NCBI GenBank assembly: GCA_027294455.1
Contig: JAPULZ010000204.1
Location: 1-64,000, forward strand
Source: Gemmatimonadota bacterium
Lineage (GTDB): Bacteria > Gemmatimonadota > Gemmatimonadetes > Gemmatimonadales > GWC2-71-9
Reading direction: 5' to 3'
DNA length: 64,000 nt
A program made the position numbers and the translations under genes. The notes beneath the pieces are model-generated. The model was not told the DNA's origin, ran no database searches, and worked only from the letters and a program-made list of their open reading frames with translations. Below are positions 43,711 through 51,947 of this stretch, piece after piece. The stretch's first letter is position 1. Each line of letters starts with the position of its first letter.

Positions 43711-43735
43711 GTAGGGGGAGGCATGGCTCCCCTGC
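43711..43735. repeat. REP-like hairpin repeat, degenerate copy 3
   Basis: GTAGGGGGAGGC, ATG, GCTCCCCTGC: shares the GTAGGGG..GAGGCATGGC core with copies at 13974 and 25988 but has lost perfect pairing. It lies 3 bases after the acyl-CoA dehydrogenase stop. A second hairpin, GGCCAGA/TCTGGCC (43744-43761), follows and may end the transcript. Confidence 0.6.
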
Positions 43736-43813
43736 ACATCACCGGCCAGATCCCTCTGGCCAGCTCTTACATTCCGTGCCATAATCGTCTGCTTCACCCC
43801 CCACCGGGAGCCC

Positions 43814-45814
43814 ATGCCCGATCAGGAGCCGACGCAGCCGACCGAGCCGGACACACCCTACATCGCGGCCTCGAGCGACCTCCCCGAGATCACGGTCAAG
43901 GCGGTCGTGCTCGGTGTGTTGCTCTCCATGACCTTGGCCGGCGCCAACGCTTACCTGGGCCTGTTTGCGGGGATCACGGTCTCGGCGTCCATTCCCGCGG
44001 CCGTCATTTCGATGGCGATCCTCAAGGTGTTCCGCAAATCCAACATCCTGGAGAACAACATCGTCCAGACCTCGGCATCGGCGGGCGAGAGTCTGGCGGC
44101 CGGGGTGATCTTCACGATTCCGGCAATGATTCTCTTGGGGACGTGGACGGAGTTCCACTACCTGGAGACCACGTTGATCGCCGCTCTGGGCGGCACGATG
44201 GGAGTGTTGTTCACCATTCCCTTGCGCCGGGCACTCATCGTCGAGAATCCGCTGCGATTTCCGGAAGGTGTTGCCACCGCCGAGGTGCTGAAGGTCGGCG
44301 ATACCGGTGGCAGCGCCGTCAAATACCTCGTTTGGGCCGGGACGATCGGGGCGTTGTTCAAGCTCGGCGAGACCGGGTTCAAACTCTGGGGTGGTGCCAA
44401 GCAAGCGGCTTGGTTCGTGGGCAACTCCGTCGTCTATGTCGGGTCGAATCTGTCTCCCGCTCTCGTGGGCGTCGGGTACATCGTCGGTCTCAACATCGCC
44501 GTGCTGATCTTCATTGGCGGGGCCATCAACTACCTCATCGCCGTTCCCATCGTCGCCGCGATTCAAGGGATTCCGGCTGGTGCCCTCGATCCCGTCAGCG
44601 CGGCGAACGCGATCTGGAGTACCCAGACTCGGTATCTCGGTGTGGGATCGATGGTCGTCGGCGGTTTGTGGGCGTTGATCAACGTGCGCAGCAGTATTGC
44701 CAACGGGATCCGATCGGGGGTGGCAGCCTATCGACGTCTTAAGGCCGGCGAACCCGGCGACCGGCTCGAGCGGGACACCCCCATGCAATGGGTGGGCATG
44801 GCCATGGTGTTCTCCGTGGTCCCGATCTTCATCATGTTCTGGTACTTCACCGGCAGCGTCGGCGTCGGCTTCGTCATGGCCATCGTGATGTTGATCGCCG
44901 GATTTCTGTTCTCGGCGGTGGCGGGATACATGGCGGGCCTCGTAGGGTCCTCCAACAATCCCATCTCGGGTGTCACCATCGCCACGATCCTCACGGCGGC
45001 CCTCTTGCTCGTCGCACTGCTCGGCACCGACAGCGTCATCGGCCCGGCGGCGGCGGTGCTAATCGGGGCGGTAGTAGCCTGTAGCGCTGCCATCGCCGGC
45101 GACAACATGCAGGATCTCAAAGCGGGCCGGATCCTCGGCGCCACTCCCTACAAGCAACAGATCATGCAGTTCGTCGGCGTGATCGCCGCCGCAGTGGTCA
45201 TCGCTCCCGTGCTCTCACTCATCCTCGACGTCTACGGCATCGGCCCGATTCGTGGTCTGCAACCAACGACACTCGCCGCACCCCAGGCCTCCCTGATGGC
45301 GGCGGTCTCGCAGGGCGTGTTCACTCGTAATCTGCCGTGGTCGATGATCTTCACCGGGATGGCCATCGCGGTCGTCGTGATCGCCCTCGACAAGGCCTTG
45401 GAAGCTAGGGGGAGCGAATTCCGCACGCCCGTGCTCGCGGTGGCGGTGGGCATCTATCTACCGTTCCAGCTTTCCGTCGCGATCGCTTTCGGCGGCCTTA
45501 TTGCGTGGGCCGTGAGCCGTTACAATAAAGCGGCGGAACGAAGCGCGCCGGCGGACGCGCGTCCGGCACTGCAGGAGGCCAGGACGGCAGGAGACCGGCA
45601 CGGGCTCCTCTTCGCGGCGGGACTCATCACCGGCGAGGCCCTCGTCGGCATTCTCGTCGCCATACCGATTGCCGTGACGCGCGATGCCGAGGTGCTCGCG
45701 TTTTGGGGCGATCACTCCAGCGTCACGTGGCCGGGCATGGTGTTGCTCGCGCTCGTGATCTATGGGATCTATCGCGTGGCAAGCGGGGTCACCCGCGAGC
45801 GCCTCCGAGCATAA
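43814..45814 (+). CDS. OPT family oligopeptide transporter
   Basis: 666 residues with about 15 hydrophobic helices. It opens with the family's ITVKAVVLGVLLSMTLAGAN and LGLFAGITVSASIPAAVISM, then NNIVQTSASAGESLAAGVIF, and later GYMAGLVGSSNNPISGVTIA and GDNMQDLKAGRILGATPYKQ, all marks of the bacterial OPT group. It imports small peptides by proton coupling, or metal-chelate complexes in some members. GGGAG stands before the ATG. It is followed after 23 bases by a secreted amidohydrolase. Confidence 0.93.
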   Translation: MPDQEPTQPTEPDTPYIAASSDLPEITVKAVVLGVLLSMTLAGANAYLGLFAGITVSASIPAAVISMAILKVFRKSNILENNIVQTSASAGESLAAGVIFTIPAMILLGTWTEFHYLETTLIAALGGTMGVLFTIPLRRALIVENPLRFPEGVATAEVLKVGDTGGSAVKYLVWAGTIGALFKLGETGFKLWGGAKQAAWFVGNSVVYVGSNLSPALVGVGYIVGLNIAVLIFIGGAINYLIAVPIVAAIQGIPAGALDPVSAANAIWSTQTRYLGVGSMVVGGLWALINVRSSIANGIRSGVAAYRRLKAGEPGDRLERDTPMQWVGMAMVFSVVPIFIMFWYFTGSVGVGFVMAIVMLIAGFLFSAVAGYMAGLVGSSNNPISGVTIATILTAALLLVALLGTDSVIGPAAAVLIGAVVACSAAIAGDNMQDLKAGRILGATPYKQQIMQFVGVIAAAVVIAPVLSLILDVYGIGPIRGLQPTTLAAPQASLMAAVSQGVFTRNLPWSMIFTGMAIAVVVIALDKALEARGSEFRTPVLAVAVGIYLPFQLSVAIAFGGLIAWAVSRYNKAAERSAPADARPALQEARTAGDRHGLLFAAGLITGEALVGILVAIPIAVTRDAEVLAFWGDHSSVTWPGMVLLALVIYGIYRVASGVTRERLRA

Positions 45815-45837
45815 CGGAGAAAACAGGACTAAAATCA

Positions 45838-47187
45838 ATGAACCACGACACGATTCGAACAAAAACGATTGCGGGCCTTGCGCTCGCTCTTGCGCTCGCA
45901 ACCCCACTCCAAAGCCTGGCCCAGCAGCCGACGTTGGCCCTGGTCGGTGGGCGGGTGCTGGACGGATTCGGGGGACCACCGATCGAAAACGGCGTTTTGT
46001 TGATCCTCGACGATCGGATCGTTGCGATGGGCACGCGCGACCAGGTCGACGTGCCGCCCGGCACGCCCGTCGTCGCCACCGACGGCATGACGGTCATGCC
46101 GGGTCTCTTCGACATGCACGTGCACATGATGCTGCTAGGACACGGAGACTACGAGAGGTGGCATGATCTGTTCGGCGACAGCTTCGCCGAGGAGGTCATG
46201 CCGATCGCGGCCCGGCAGTTGCTCGAAGCAGGCGTGACCTCGGCGCGAGACCTCGGTGCTCCGCTCGAGGCCATACTCGACCTCAAGCGACGCATCAGCG
46301 ACGGGGAGATTCCGGGACCCCGCATGTTTGTGTCGGGGCCGTTTATCCAACACGCCCCGTACGAACCGTGGGAAGCGGCGTACCGCTGGGGCGTGAACGG
46401 TGCCGCCGATGCCCGGCGGAAGGTCCAACAGATCATTGACGCCGGTGTCGACGTCATCAAGCTCATCGATCAAGATCAGCTCACCGATGAAGAAGTTGCG
46501 GCCGTGGTCGAGACCGCCCACGCGGCGGGGAAGCCGGTAGTGGCTCACGCGCACCGGCCCGAAGAGATCCGCGTCGGGCTCAAGCACGGGATCGACAACT
46601 TCGAACACACCGGACTCGCGACCGCCCCCGGTTACCCGGAGGACATTCTCGAGCTGCTCAGGGAACGCAACACCTCGCTCTACTGGACCCCCACGATCTC
46701 GCCGCTCTACGTGATGCAGTACAGCGGTGAGGTGTTTCCCGAACGGCTGGACGATCCCGCGTGGCAGGCGGCCATGCCGACCGCCATGGCAAACGAGATT
46801 CGCGCGTCACTCGAAAACATCCCGCACTTGCCATATTACGCCCTGTTCCCGAGCAGGATTCCTCTGCTGCCCACGAAGTTCCAGCAGATCCGGGAGACCG
46901 GCGTGCGCCTGCTCATCGGCACCGATGCCGGAATCCCGTCCATGTTCCACAGCGACGCCACATGGCGCGAGATGGCCATGTGGGTCGAGCTGGGCGTGTC
47001 GCCGATGGAAGTCATCCAGGCCGCCACGCTCTGGCCTGCCCGGTTTCTGGGGGTCGAAGACGAGCTCGGCACGCTGGCGCCCGGCAGACTGGCAGACATC
47101 ATCGCCGTGCGAGGCGACCCGTTGCACGAGATGGAGGTTCTAAGAAACGTCGACGTGGTGATTCAGGGCGGGCGGCGAGTGAGGTAG
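45838..47187 (+). CDS. Secreted amidohydrolase family protein
   Basis: 449 residues from ATG 45838, which gives a signal peptide (RTKTIAGLALALALATPLQS). The frame is open further upstream but inside the transporter gene. Metal motifs: FDMHVHMMLLG, Lys in DVIKLIDQDQ, AHAHRPEEIR, NFEHTG and IGTDAGIP. It belongs to the same broad group as the gene at 26031. It may cleave dipeptides or amides in the periplasm, whose products the OPT transporter could import. The pair is probably one operon. Confidence 0.86.
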   Translation: MNHDTIRTKTIAGLALALALATPLQSLAQQPTLALVGGRVLDGFGGPPIENGVLLILDDRIVAMGTRDQVDVPPGTPVVATDGMTVMPGLFDMHVHMMLLGHGDYERWHDLFGDSFAEEVMPIAARQLLEAGVTSARDLGAPLEAILDLKRRISDGEIPGPRMFVSGPFIQHAPYEPWEAAYRWGVNGAADARRKVQQIIDAGVDVIKLIDQDQLTDEEVAAVVETAHAAGKPVVAHAHRPEEIRVGLKHGIDNFEHTGLATAPGYPEDILELLRERNTSLYWTPTISPLYVMQYSGEVFPERLDDPAWQAAMPTAMANEIRASLENIPHLPYYALFPSRIPLLPTKFQQIRETGVRLLIGTDAGIPSMFHSDATWREMAMWVELGVSPMEVIQAATLWPARFLGVEDELGTLAPGRLADIIAVRGDPLHEMEVLRNVDVVIQGGRRVR

Positions 47188-47201
47188 GATACGTCCCGCG
47201 C

Positions 47202-47435
47202 TCAGTGCACGGAGGCGCTCTGCAACAGCGCCTGCAGCTCCTCGACGGACAGGGACTCCAAGTCACCCTGCACCTCGACAGCGAATCCCGCGTAGCGTCT
47301 GGGACGCCGGGCGTCGACGCAGGAAAATTGCAGGATCGGGCGGTGCACCCGACGGTTCAGGTAGCCCGAGGTCCGGCCGTGGCTGATCAACTCCGCGCGC
47401 CAGCGAGTGCCCTCGGCGTCCTCAAATTCGCGCAT
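47202..47435 (-). CDS. Small conserved-looking protein
   Basis: 77 residues. MREFEDAEGTRWRAELISHG starts a small beta-rich domain; a helix VEELQALLQSA ends it. I recall similar 70-80 residue proteins starting MREF-D-G-W in related genomes but know no function. It is convergent with the amidohydrolase (15-base gap) and divergent from the M42 peptidase. Confidence 0.55.
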   Translation of the reverse strand: MREFEDAEGTRWRAELISHGRTSGYLNRRVHRPILQFSCVDARRPRRYAGFAVEVQGDLESLSVEELQALLQSASVH

Positions 47436-47535
47436 GACGTCAATCTACGAGGTGGTAGGTCCGTCGCGGAAGCCGAGTTGCACGTTTGGTGACGTCACGC
47501 CGTTACCCTAGCGGCACATTCATCAGGAAGAGGCC

Positions 47536-48603
47536 ATGAAGAAAAAGTCGTTGGCGTTTTTGGAACGATTGCTCGATACACCCGGCCCGTCCGGCTTCGA
47601 AACCGCCCCAGCCCGGTTGTGGCGAAAAGAGGCGGAAGGGTTCGCCGCGCGGGTGACCAGCGACGTGCAGGGAAACTCCCTCGCGGCCATAAACCCCGAC
47701 GGCGCCCCACGGGTGATGTTCGCCGGGCACATCGATGAGATCGGCCTCATGGTCGTCCACATCGACGACGAAGGATTCCTCTACTTCTCCACGATCGGCG
47801 GCTGGGATTCGCAGGTGCTGGTCGGCCAGCGCGTGATCCTGGCCACGAAAGACGGTCCCGTGGCCGGCGTGATCGGCCGCAAGGCGGTACACCTCATCAA
47901 GGAGGCCGACAAGAACAAGATCGCCAAGGCGAGCGACCTCTGGATCGACATCGGCGCCACCTCGAAAGATGACGCCCTGTCGCGCGCCCGTGTCGGCGAT
48001 CCGGCGGTCCTGGCGGCACCGATGCTCGAGTTTCCGGGCGGCCGTATCGCGTCGCGCAGCATCGACAATCGCATCGGCGCGTTCGTGGTGCTCGAAGCCC
48101 TGCGCTTGCTGGCCGCCGACGACCCCGCGGCAGCCGTGTTTGCCGTCGCCACGACCCAGGAGGAGATCGCCTGGTCGGGCGGCGGCGCCCGTACCTCAGC
48201 CACGTACCTCGAGCCCAACGTGGCCTTGGTGGTGGACGTCACCCACGCCACCGACCATCCGGACGTGGAGAAGAAGGAAGCGGGAGACTACCGCTTGGGA
48301 GGTGGGCCGGTGCTCTCCAGGGGATCGGCCGTCAACGGCGCGGTGTTCGACCTACTCGTGCAAACCGCCGAGGAGGAGAAGATCCGGTACAGCGTCGCCG
48401 CCGCGCCTGCCGCCACCGGAACCGACGCCGACTCCATCCACACCGCCCTGCGGGGCATCGCCACCGGTCTGGTCTCCGTCCCCAACCGGTACATGCACAC
48501 TCCGAACGAAATGGTGGACCTGGACGATCTCGACAACGCAGCCAAACTGCTGGCCGCGTTCGCCAGACGCGTGACGAAGGAGATGGACTTCATCCCGCGG
48601 TAA
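47536..48603 (+). CDS. M42 family metallopeptidase (tetrahedral aminopeptidase type)
   Basis: 355 residues, cytoplasmic. Metal ligands and catalytic residues of M42: His and Asp in AGHIDEIG, Asp in SIDNRIGA, catalytic Glu pair in TQEEIAWSGG, Asp in VVDVTHATD and His in RYMHTPNE. It should be a multimeric di-zinc or cobalt aminopeptidase that finishes the breakdown of imported peptides. AGGAAGAGG lies before the ATG. Confidence 0.92.
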   Translation: MKKKSLAFLERLLDTPGPSGFETAPARLWRKEAEGFAARVTSDVQGNSLAAINPDGAPRVMFAGHIDEIGLMVVHIDDEGFLYFSTIGGWDSQVLVGQRVILATKDGPVAGVIGRKAVHLIKEADKNKIAKASDLWIDIGATSKDDALSRARVGDPAVLAAPMLEFPGGRIASRSIDNRIGAFVVLEALRLLAADDPAAAVFAVATTQEEIAWSGGGARTSATYLEPNVALVVDVTHATDHPDVEKKEAGDYRLGGGPVLSRGSAVNGAVFDLLVQTAEEEKIRYSVAAAPAATGTDADSIHTALRGIATGLVSVPNRYMHTPNEMVDLDDLDNAAKLLAAFARRVTKEMDFIPR

Positions 48604-48703
48604 CCTCCACGGCCTTCGCATTTTTCGTTGCGGACATATCTTTCCTAGCCCGCCACGCGGAAGTGGCGGTCTCGGCCATACGTACGCGACCCGGAACGTC
48701 CCC

Positions 48704-49972
48704 ATGAGACACAAATCCTCGGTTGTCTTCCTGCTCCTCCTGGCCCTCTCCTCCGGAGCCGCCGCCCAGTCTCCAACCATGTCGACCGCGGCCACCCGGA
48801 TTCTCCAGGACGTCTCCTTCCTCGCCGACGACGCCCGGCAAGGGCGCGGTGTGGGCACCGCCGGCCTGGATGCAGCGGCGGAGTACATCGCCGACCGGTT
48901 CGCTGAAATCGGCTTGGCATGGGGGGCCGACGGTGGCTTCCTGCAGCCGTTCACCATATCCGAATCGGCACCCGCCGCCGCCCACGCGGGGCTGGGTAGC
49001 GTGCCCGTCCGGAACGTCGTCGGCATCATTCCGGGAAAGGGGGCGCTGAAAGGGCAGGCGGTTGTGGTGGGAGCACATTACGACCACTTGGGCTATGGGG
49101 GATTCGGGAGCCTGGATCCGGACAGCGTCGACGTAGTACACAACGGCGCGGATGACAACGCCTCCGGTACGGCGGTGATGATCGAGATCGCACGCACGCT
49201 GCGAGAAAAGTCGGGCGATAACGTGCGGACCTTCGTGTTCGTCGCCTTCACCGCCGAGGAGTTGGGGCTCATCGGATCCGACTATTACGTGAAGAACCCA
49301 GCGCTCGGGAACGACTCGACGTTTGCCATGGTGAACCTCGACATGGTTGGCCGCATGGTGGAGAATCGCGTCGCGGCCTTCGGCGCCGAGACGGCCGAGG
49401 AGTTCCCATCACTCCTCGACTCGATCAACGCCGACTACCAGCTCACCATCGCCGCCTCGGGCGACGGCTTCGGCCGGAGCGATCAACAGTCGTTCTTCAC
49501 GCAGAAGATCCCAGTGCTCCACTTCTTCACCGGATCCCACGAGGACTACCACCGCACGAGCGACGACACCGCACTCATCAACGCCGACGGGGCGGCGACC
49601 GTGGCGTCGTTCGTGGCGGATCTCACCTGGGCATTGGCGACCAGGCGGGCCCCGCTGAGCTTCGTCGATGCCGAACCGCCGACGATGACCACGTCCGGCG
49701 GGTACGGCGCCTACCTGGGATCGATTCCCGACATGACGGAGTCACCCAACGGCGTGCGGCTCTCCGGCGTGCGTGCGGGCAGCCCCGCGGACGACGCCGG
49801 CATCGAGGCGGGTGACATCCTGATCCGAATCGGGGAGTTCACGATCACGGATCTCTACGAGATGACCGACGCGCTCCGCGCACACAAACCCGGCGACCGT
49901 GTCGTCATCCGCCTGCGCCGCGGAGCCGAAGTGCTCGAAGTCGAAGCGACGCTCGGGAGGCGGGGTGGGTGA
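48704..49972 (+). CDS. Secreted M28 aminopeptidase with PDZ domain
   Basis: 422 residues. Signal peptide (SVVFLLLLALSSGAAAQ). M28 core: His in GAHYDHLGYG, Asp in NGADDNASGT, Glu pair in FTAEELGLIGS, Asp in VNLDMVGRM and His in EDYHRTSDD, so both zincs can be held. A C-terminal PDZ domain (about 335-420, GSPADDAGIEAGDILIRIGE) probably binds peptide ends. The stop lies within the start of the GAF gene. A CCGCCAC/GTGGCGG hairpin (48650-48669) precedes the gene. Confidence 0.92.
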   Translation: MRHKSSVVFLLLLALSSGAAAQSPTMSTAATRILQDVSFLADDARQGRGVGTAGLDAAAEYIADRFAEIGLAWGADGGFLQPFTISESAPAAAHAGLGSVPVRNVVGIIPGKGALKGQAVVVGAHYDHLGYGGFGSLDPDSVDVVHNGADDNASGTAVMIEIARTLREKSGDNVRTFVFVAFTAEELGLIGSDYYVKNPALGNDSTFAMVNLDMVGRMVENRVAAFGAETAEEFPSLLDSINADYQLTIAASGDGFGRSDQQSFFTQKIPVLHFFTGSHEDYHRTSDDTALINADGAATVASFVADLTWALATRRAPLSFVDAEPPTMTTSGGYGAYLGSIPDMTESPNGVRLSGVRAGSPADDAGIEAGDILIRIGEFTITDLYEMTDALRAHKPGDRVVIRLRRGAEVLEVEATLGRRGG

Positions 49973-50432
49973 AGCGGTTTTGAAATTCGAGCCGATCGCC
50001 AAAGCTCTCCACGCGGCCTTTTGTCGTGACGTCGGGCGCACCGAATTGCTGCAACTCGCCGCGACGCACATCCGGTCCGCCGGCCCTCCCTATACGTCGG
50101 TATACATGTACATGATGAACGAAAGAGCGGACACGCTCGAGCTGGCGGCGTTCGACGGGAGGGAAACAGAGCACGCAAAGATTTCACTGGACAAGGGACT
50201 GTGCGGCAAGGCAGTTACCGACAAGGCCGACTTGAACGTCCCCGACGTCTCGGCATCGCCCGAATACCTCGCCTGCAACCTGGAGACGCGGTCCGAGCTC
50301 ATCGTGCTCATCCGGCGGCACCAAGAGATCTTGGGACAGATCGACATCGACAGCGATGTCCCCGACGGATTCGATTCGGCCGAGGAAGCGGCGGTGCGGG
50401 GAGTGGCTGACGCCCTCGCCGCGCTCATCTAG
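49965..50432 (+). CDS. GAF-domain protein, fRMsr-like
   Basis: 155 residues from GTG 49965, with GGGAGG 4 bases before; a TTG at 49980 is possible. It is one GAF domain. The pattern GLCGKAVTD, VPDVSASPEYLACN and GQIDIDSD is that of free methionine-(R)-sulfoxide reductase. Cys80 and Cys104 are 24 residues apart like the second and third cysteines of that enzyme, but the first (ten residues earlier) is His70. Weak or altered reductase activity, or ligand sensing, are both possible. It overlaps the M28 gene by 8 bases. Confidence 0.75.
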   Translation: MGEAVLKFEPIAKALHAAFCRDVGRTELLQLAATHIRSAGPPYTSVYMYMMNERADTLELAAFDGRETEHAKISLDKGLCGKAVTDKADLNVPDVSASPEYLACNLETRSELIVLIRRHQEILGQIDIDSDVPDGFDSAEEAAVRGVADALAALI

Positions 50433-50447
50433 CACGGGACACTCCCG

Positions 50448-51281
50448 ATGACCGCACACCACGAGGAGGTAAACGGGGTCGACTTGTTCGTGCGCCATGT
50501 CGGAAACGGTCCCGACGTCGTGGTGTTGCACGGCGGACCGGGCGCACACCACGACTACCTCCTGCCCCACTTCGACATGCTCGCCACGGGGCGCCGCCTC
50601 CGCTATTACGACCAGCGCGGTGGCGGCCGGTCCCCCGTGTCACGGGAGACAGCAACCGGATGGCGCGAGCACGTGGCCGACCTCGACGCTCTGATCACCA
50701 CGTGGAACATCGCCCCGGTGACCATCGTCGGATACTCCTGGGGCGGATTGCTGGCCCTGTTATACCTGACCGAACATGCCGATCGCGTGGGTCGTCTGGC
50801 GCTGGTGTCGTCGGCGCCCGCCCATGCCCCGGCCCGGCGGGAACTCGAGCGACGTCTCGCGGAACGGATGCGGGCACCGGAGATCGTCGAGGCCAGAACG
50901 CAACTGCGGGCTTCCGGCTTGCGCGAGCGCGATCCTGACGCCTACCGGCAACGGGCGTTCGAGCTTTCGGTGGCGGGATATTTCACGCATCCGCAGCAGG
51001 CCCGCGCGCTCACACCGTTTCGCGTCACCGAGCGCACCCAGCGGGCTGTGTGGGAAAGTCTCGGGGAGTACGACCTGCGGGAGAAACTCGCCGCGGTTTC
51101 GGTTCCGGCGTTCGTCATGCACGGCAGGCACGATGCCATCCCGCTGTCGACGGCGGAAGAAACGGCGCGGCTGCTCGGCGCCGAGTGCTTGGTGATGGAA
51201 CACTCCGCACATGTACCCTACGTGGAGGAGACCCAGCATTTCGTGGCCGCGTTGAACCAGTTTCTCCCACGGGCAACGTGA
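50448..51281 (+). CDS. Alpha/beta hydrolase, proline iminopeptidase-like
   Basis: 277 residues, no signal. HGGPGAHHDY forms the oxyanion segment of the proline iminopeptidase group (S33). The triad is Ser in GYSWGG, Asp in MHGRHDAIP and His in HSAHVPYVE. It would cut N-terminal proline from peptides in the cytoplasm, in keeping with the M42, M28 and OPT genes. Its TGA overlaps the GTG of the next gene. Confidence 0.85.
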   Translation: MTAHHEEVNGVDLFVRHVGNGPDVVVLHGGPGAHHDYLLPHFDMLATGRRLRYYDQRGGGRSPVSRETATGWREHVADLDALITTWNIAPVTIVGYSWGGLLALLYLTEHADRVGRLALVSSAPAHAPARRELERRLAERMRAPEIVEARTQLRASGLRERDPDAYRQRAFELSVAGYFTHPQQARALTPFRVTERTQRAVWESLGEYDLREKLAAVSVPAFVMHGRHDAIPLSTAEETARLLGAECLVMEHSAHVPYVEETQHFVAALNQFLPRAT

Positions 51282-51931
51282 CCCGCCTCCACCCGTTCGA
51301 TTTCATGTTCGCCGACTTCGCGCGGGAGCATTTTCCAGCGATTCAAAAAGAGGCCCCGAATCCGAACGTCGACCTGGGCACGATGGCGCGGCTCCCGGCC
51401 ACACAGAACGCGCTCCGCGTCCTCGGCGCCCCGGATGCCGACGCGAGCGCCCCGGCACTGGACGAGTATCTCACCCTGCTGTTTGCCACGTATCGTTTTT
51501 GGACCGCGGGCCGGCCGAGCTTGTCGGTGGGCAAGACCCGCCTGGAGGAGGTGCTCGCCCACCCTCCCATGGGACACCGGGCGATCCCCGACGGGGCGTG
51601 TTACATCCAGCTTCCGGAGCGGCTGTTCTGGGCCACCATCGGCGAGGACGCGCCCCACGAGCCCGTCGACGGCATGTTCGTCATCGGCAACGCGGCCGGA
51701 GGAGACCTCACGGTCGTGGCCGTCCTCGGTTTCCGGGCCGGCCGCGAAGGCTTCTCCCAAGTCACGGTGGCGGCAAGCGTCGCGGAAATCGCCGCGGCGG
51801 AGACCACACTGCGAACGCCGCCCTTCGCACCCGTGATGGAGGGAGGAGCCGAAGCCGGGTTTCACTCCGTGACGTCCGAGGCCGAGCTGCTCCACTTGAC
51901 CCGTCTCGCGCTCGATTCGGCCACCGAGTAG
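51278..51931 (+). CDS. Hypothetical protein coupled to the S33 hydrolase
   Basis: 217 residues from GTG 51278, which overlaps the upstream stop (GTGA). The frame is open further up, but inside the hydrolase gene. It is soluble, with PNVDLGTMARLPATQNALRV and DGMFVIGNAAGGDLTVVAVL as the most regular stretches. I recognise no family, motif or fold. The overlap suggests a function tied to the hydrolase. Confidence 0.6.
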   Translation: MTRLHPFDFMFADFAREHFPAIQKEAPNPNVDLGTMARLPATQNALRVLGAPDADASAPALDEYLTLLFATYRFWTAGRPSLSVGKTRLEEVLAHPPMGHRAIPDGACYIQLPERLFWATIGEDAPHEPVDGMFVIGNAAGGDLTVVAVLGFRAGREGFSQVTVAASVAEIAAAETTLRTPPFAPVMEGGAEAGFHSVTSEAELLHLTRLALDSATE

Positions 51932-51947
51932 CTTCAATTCACCATAT

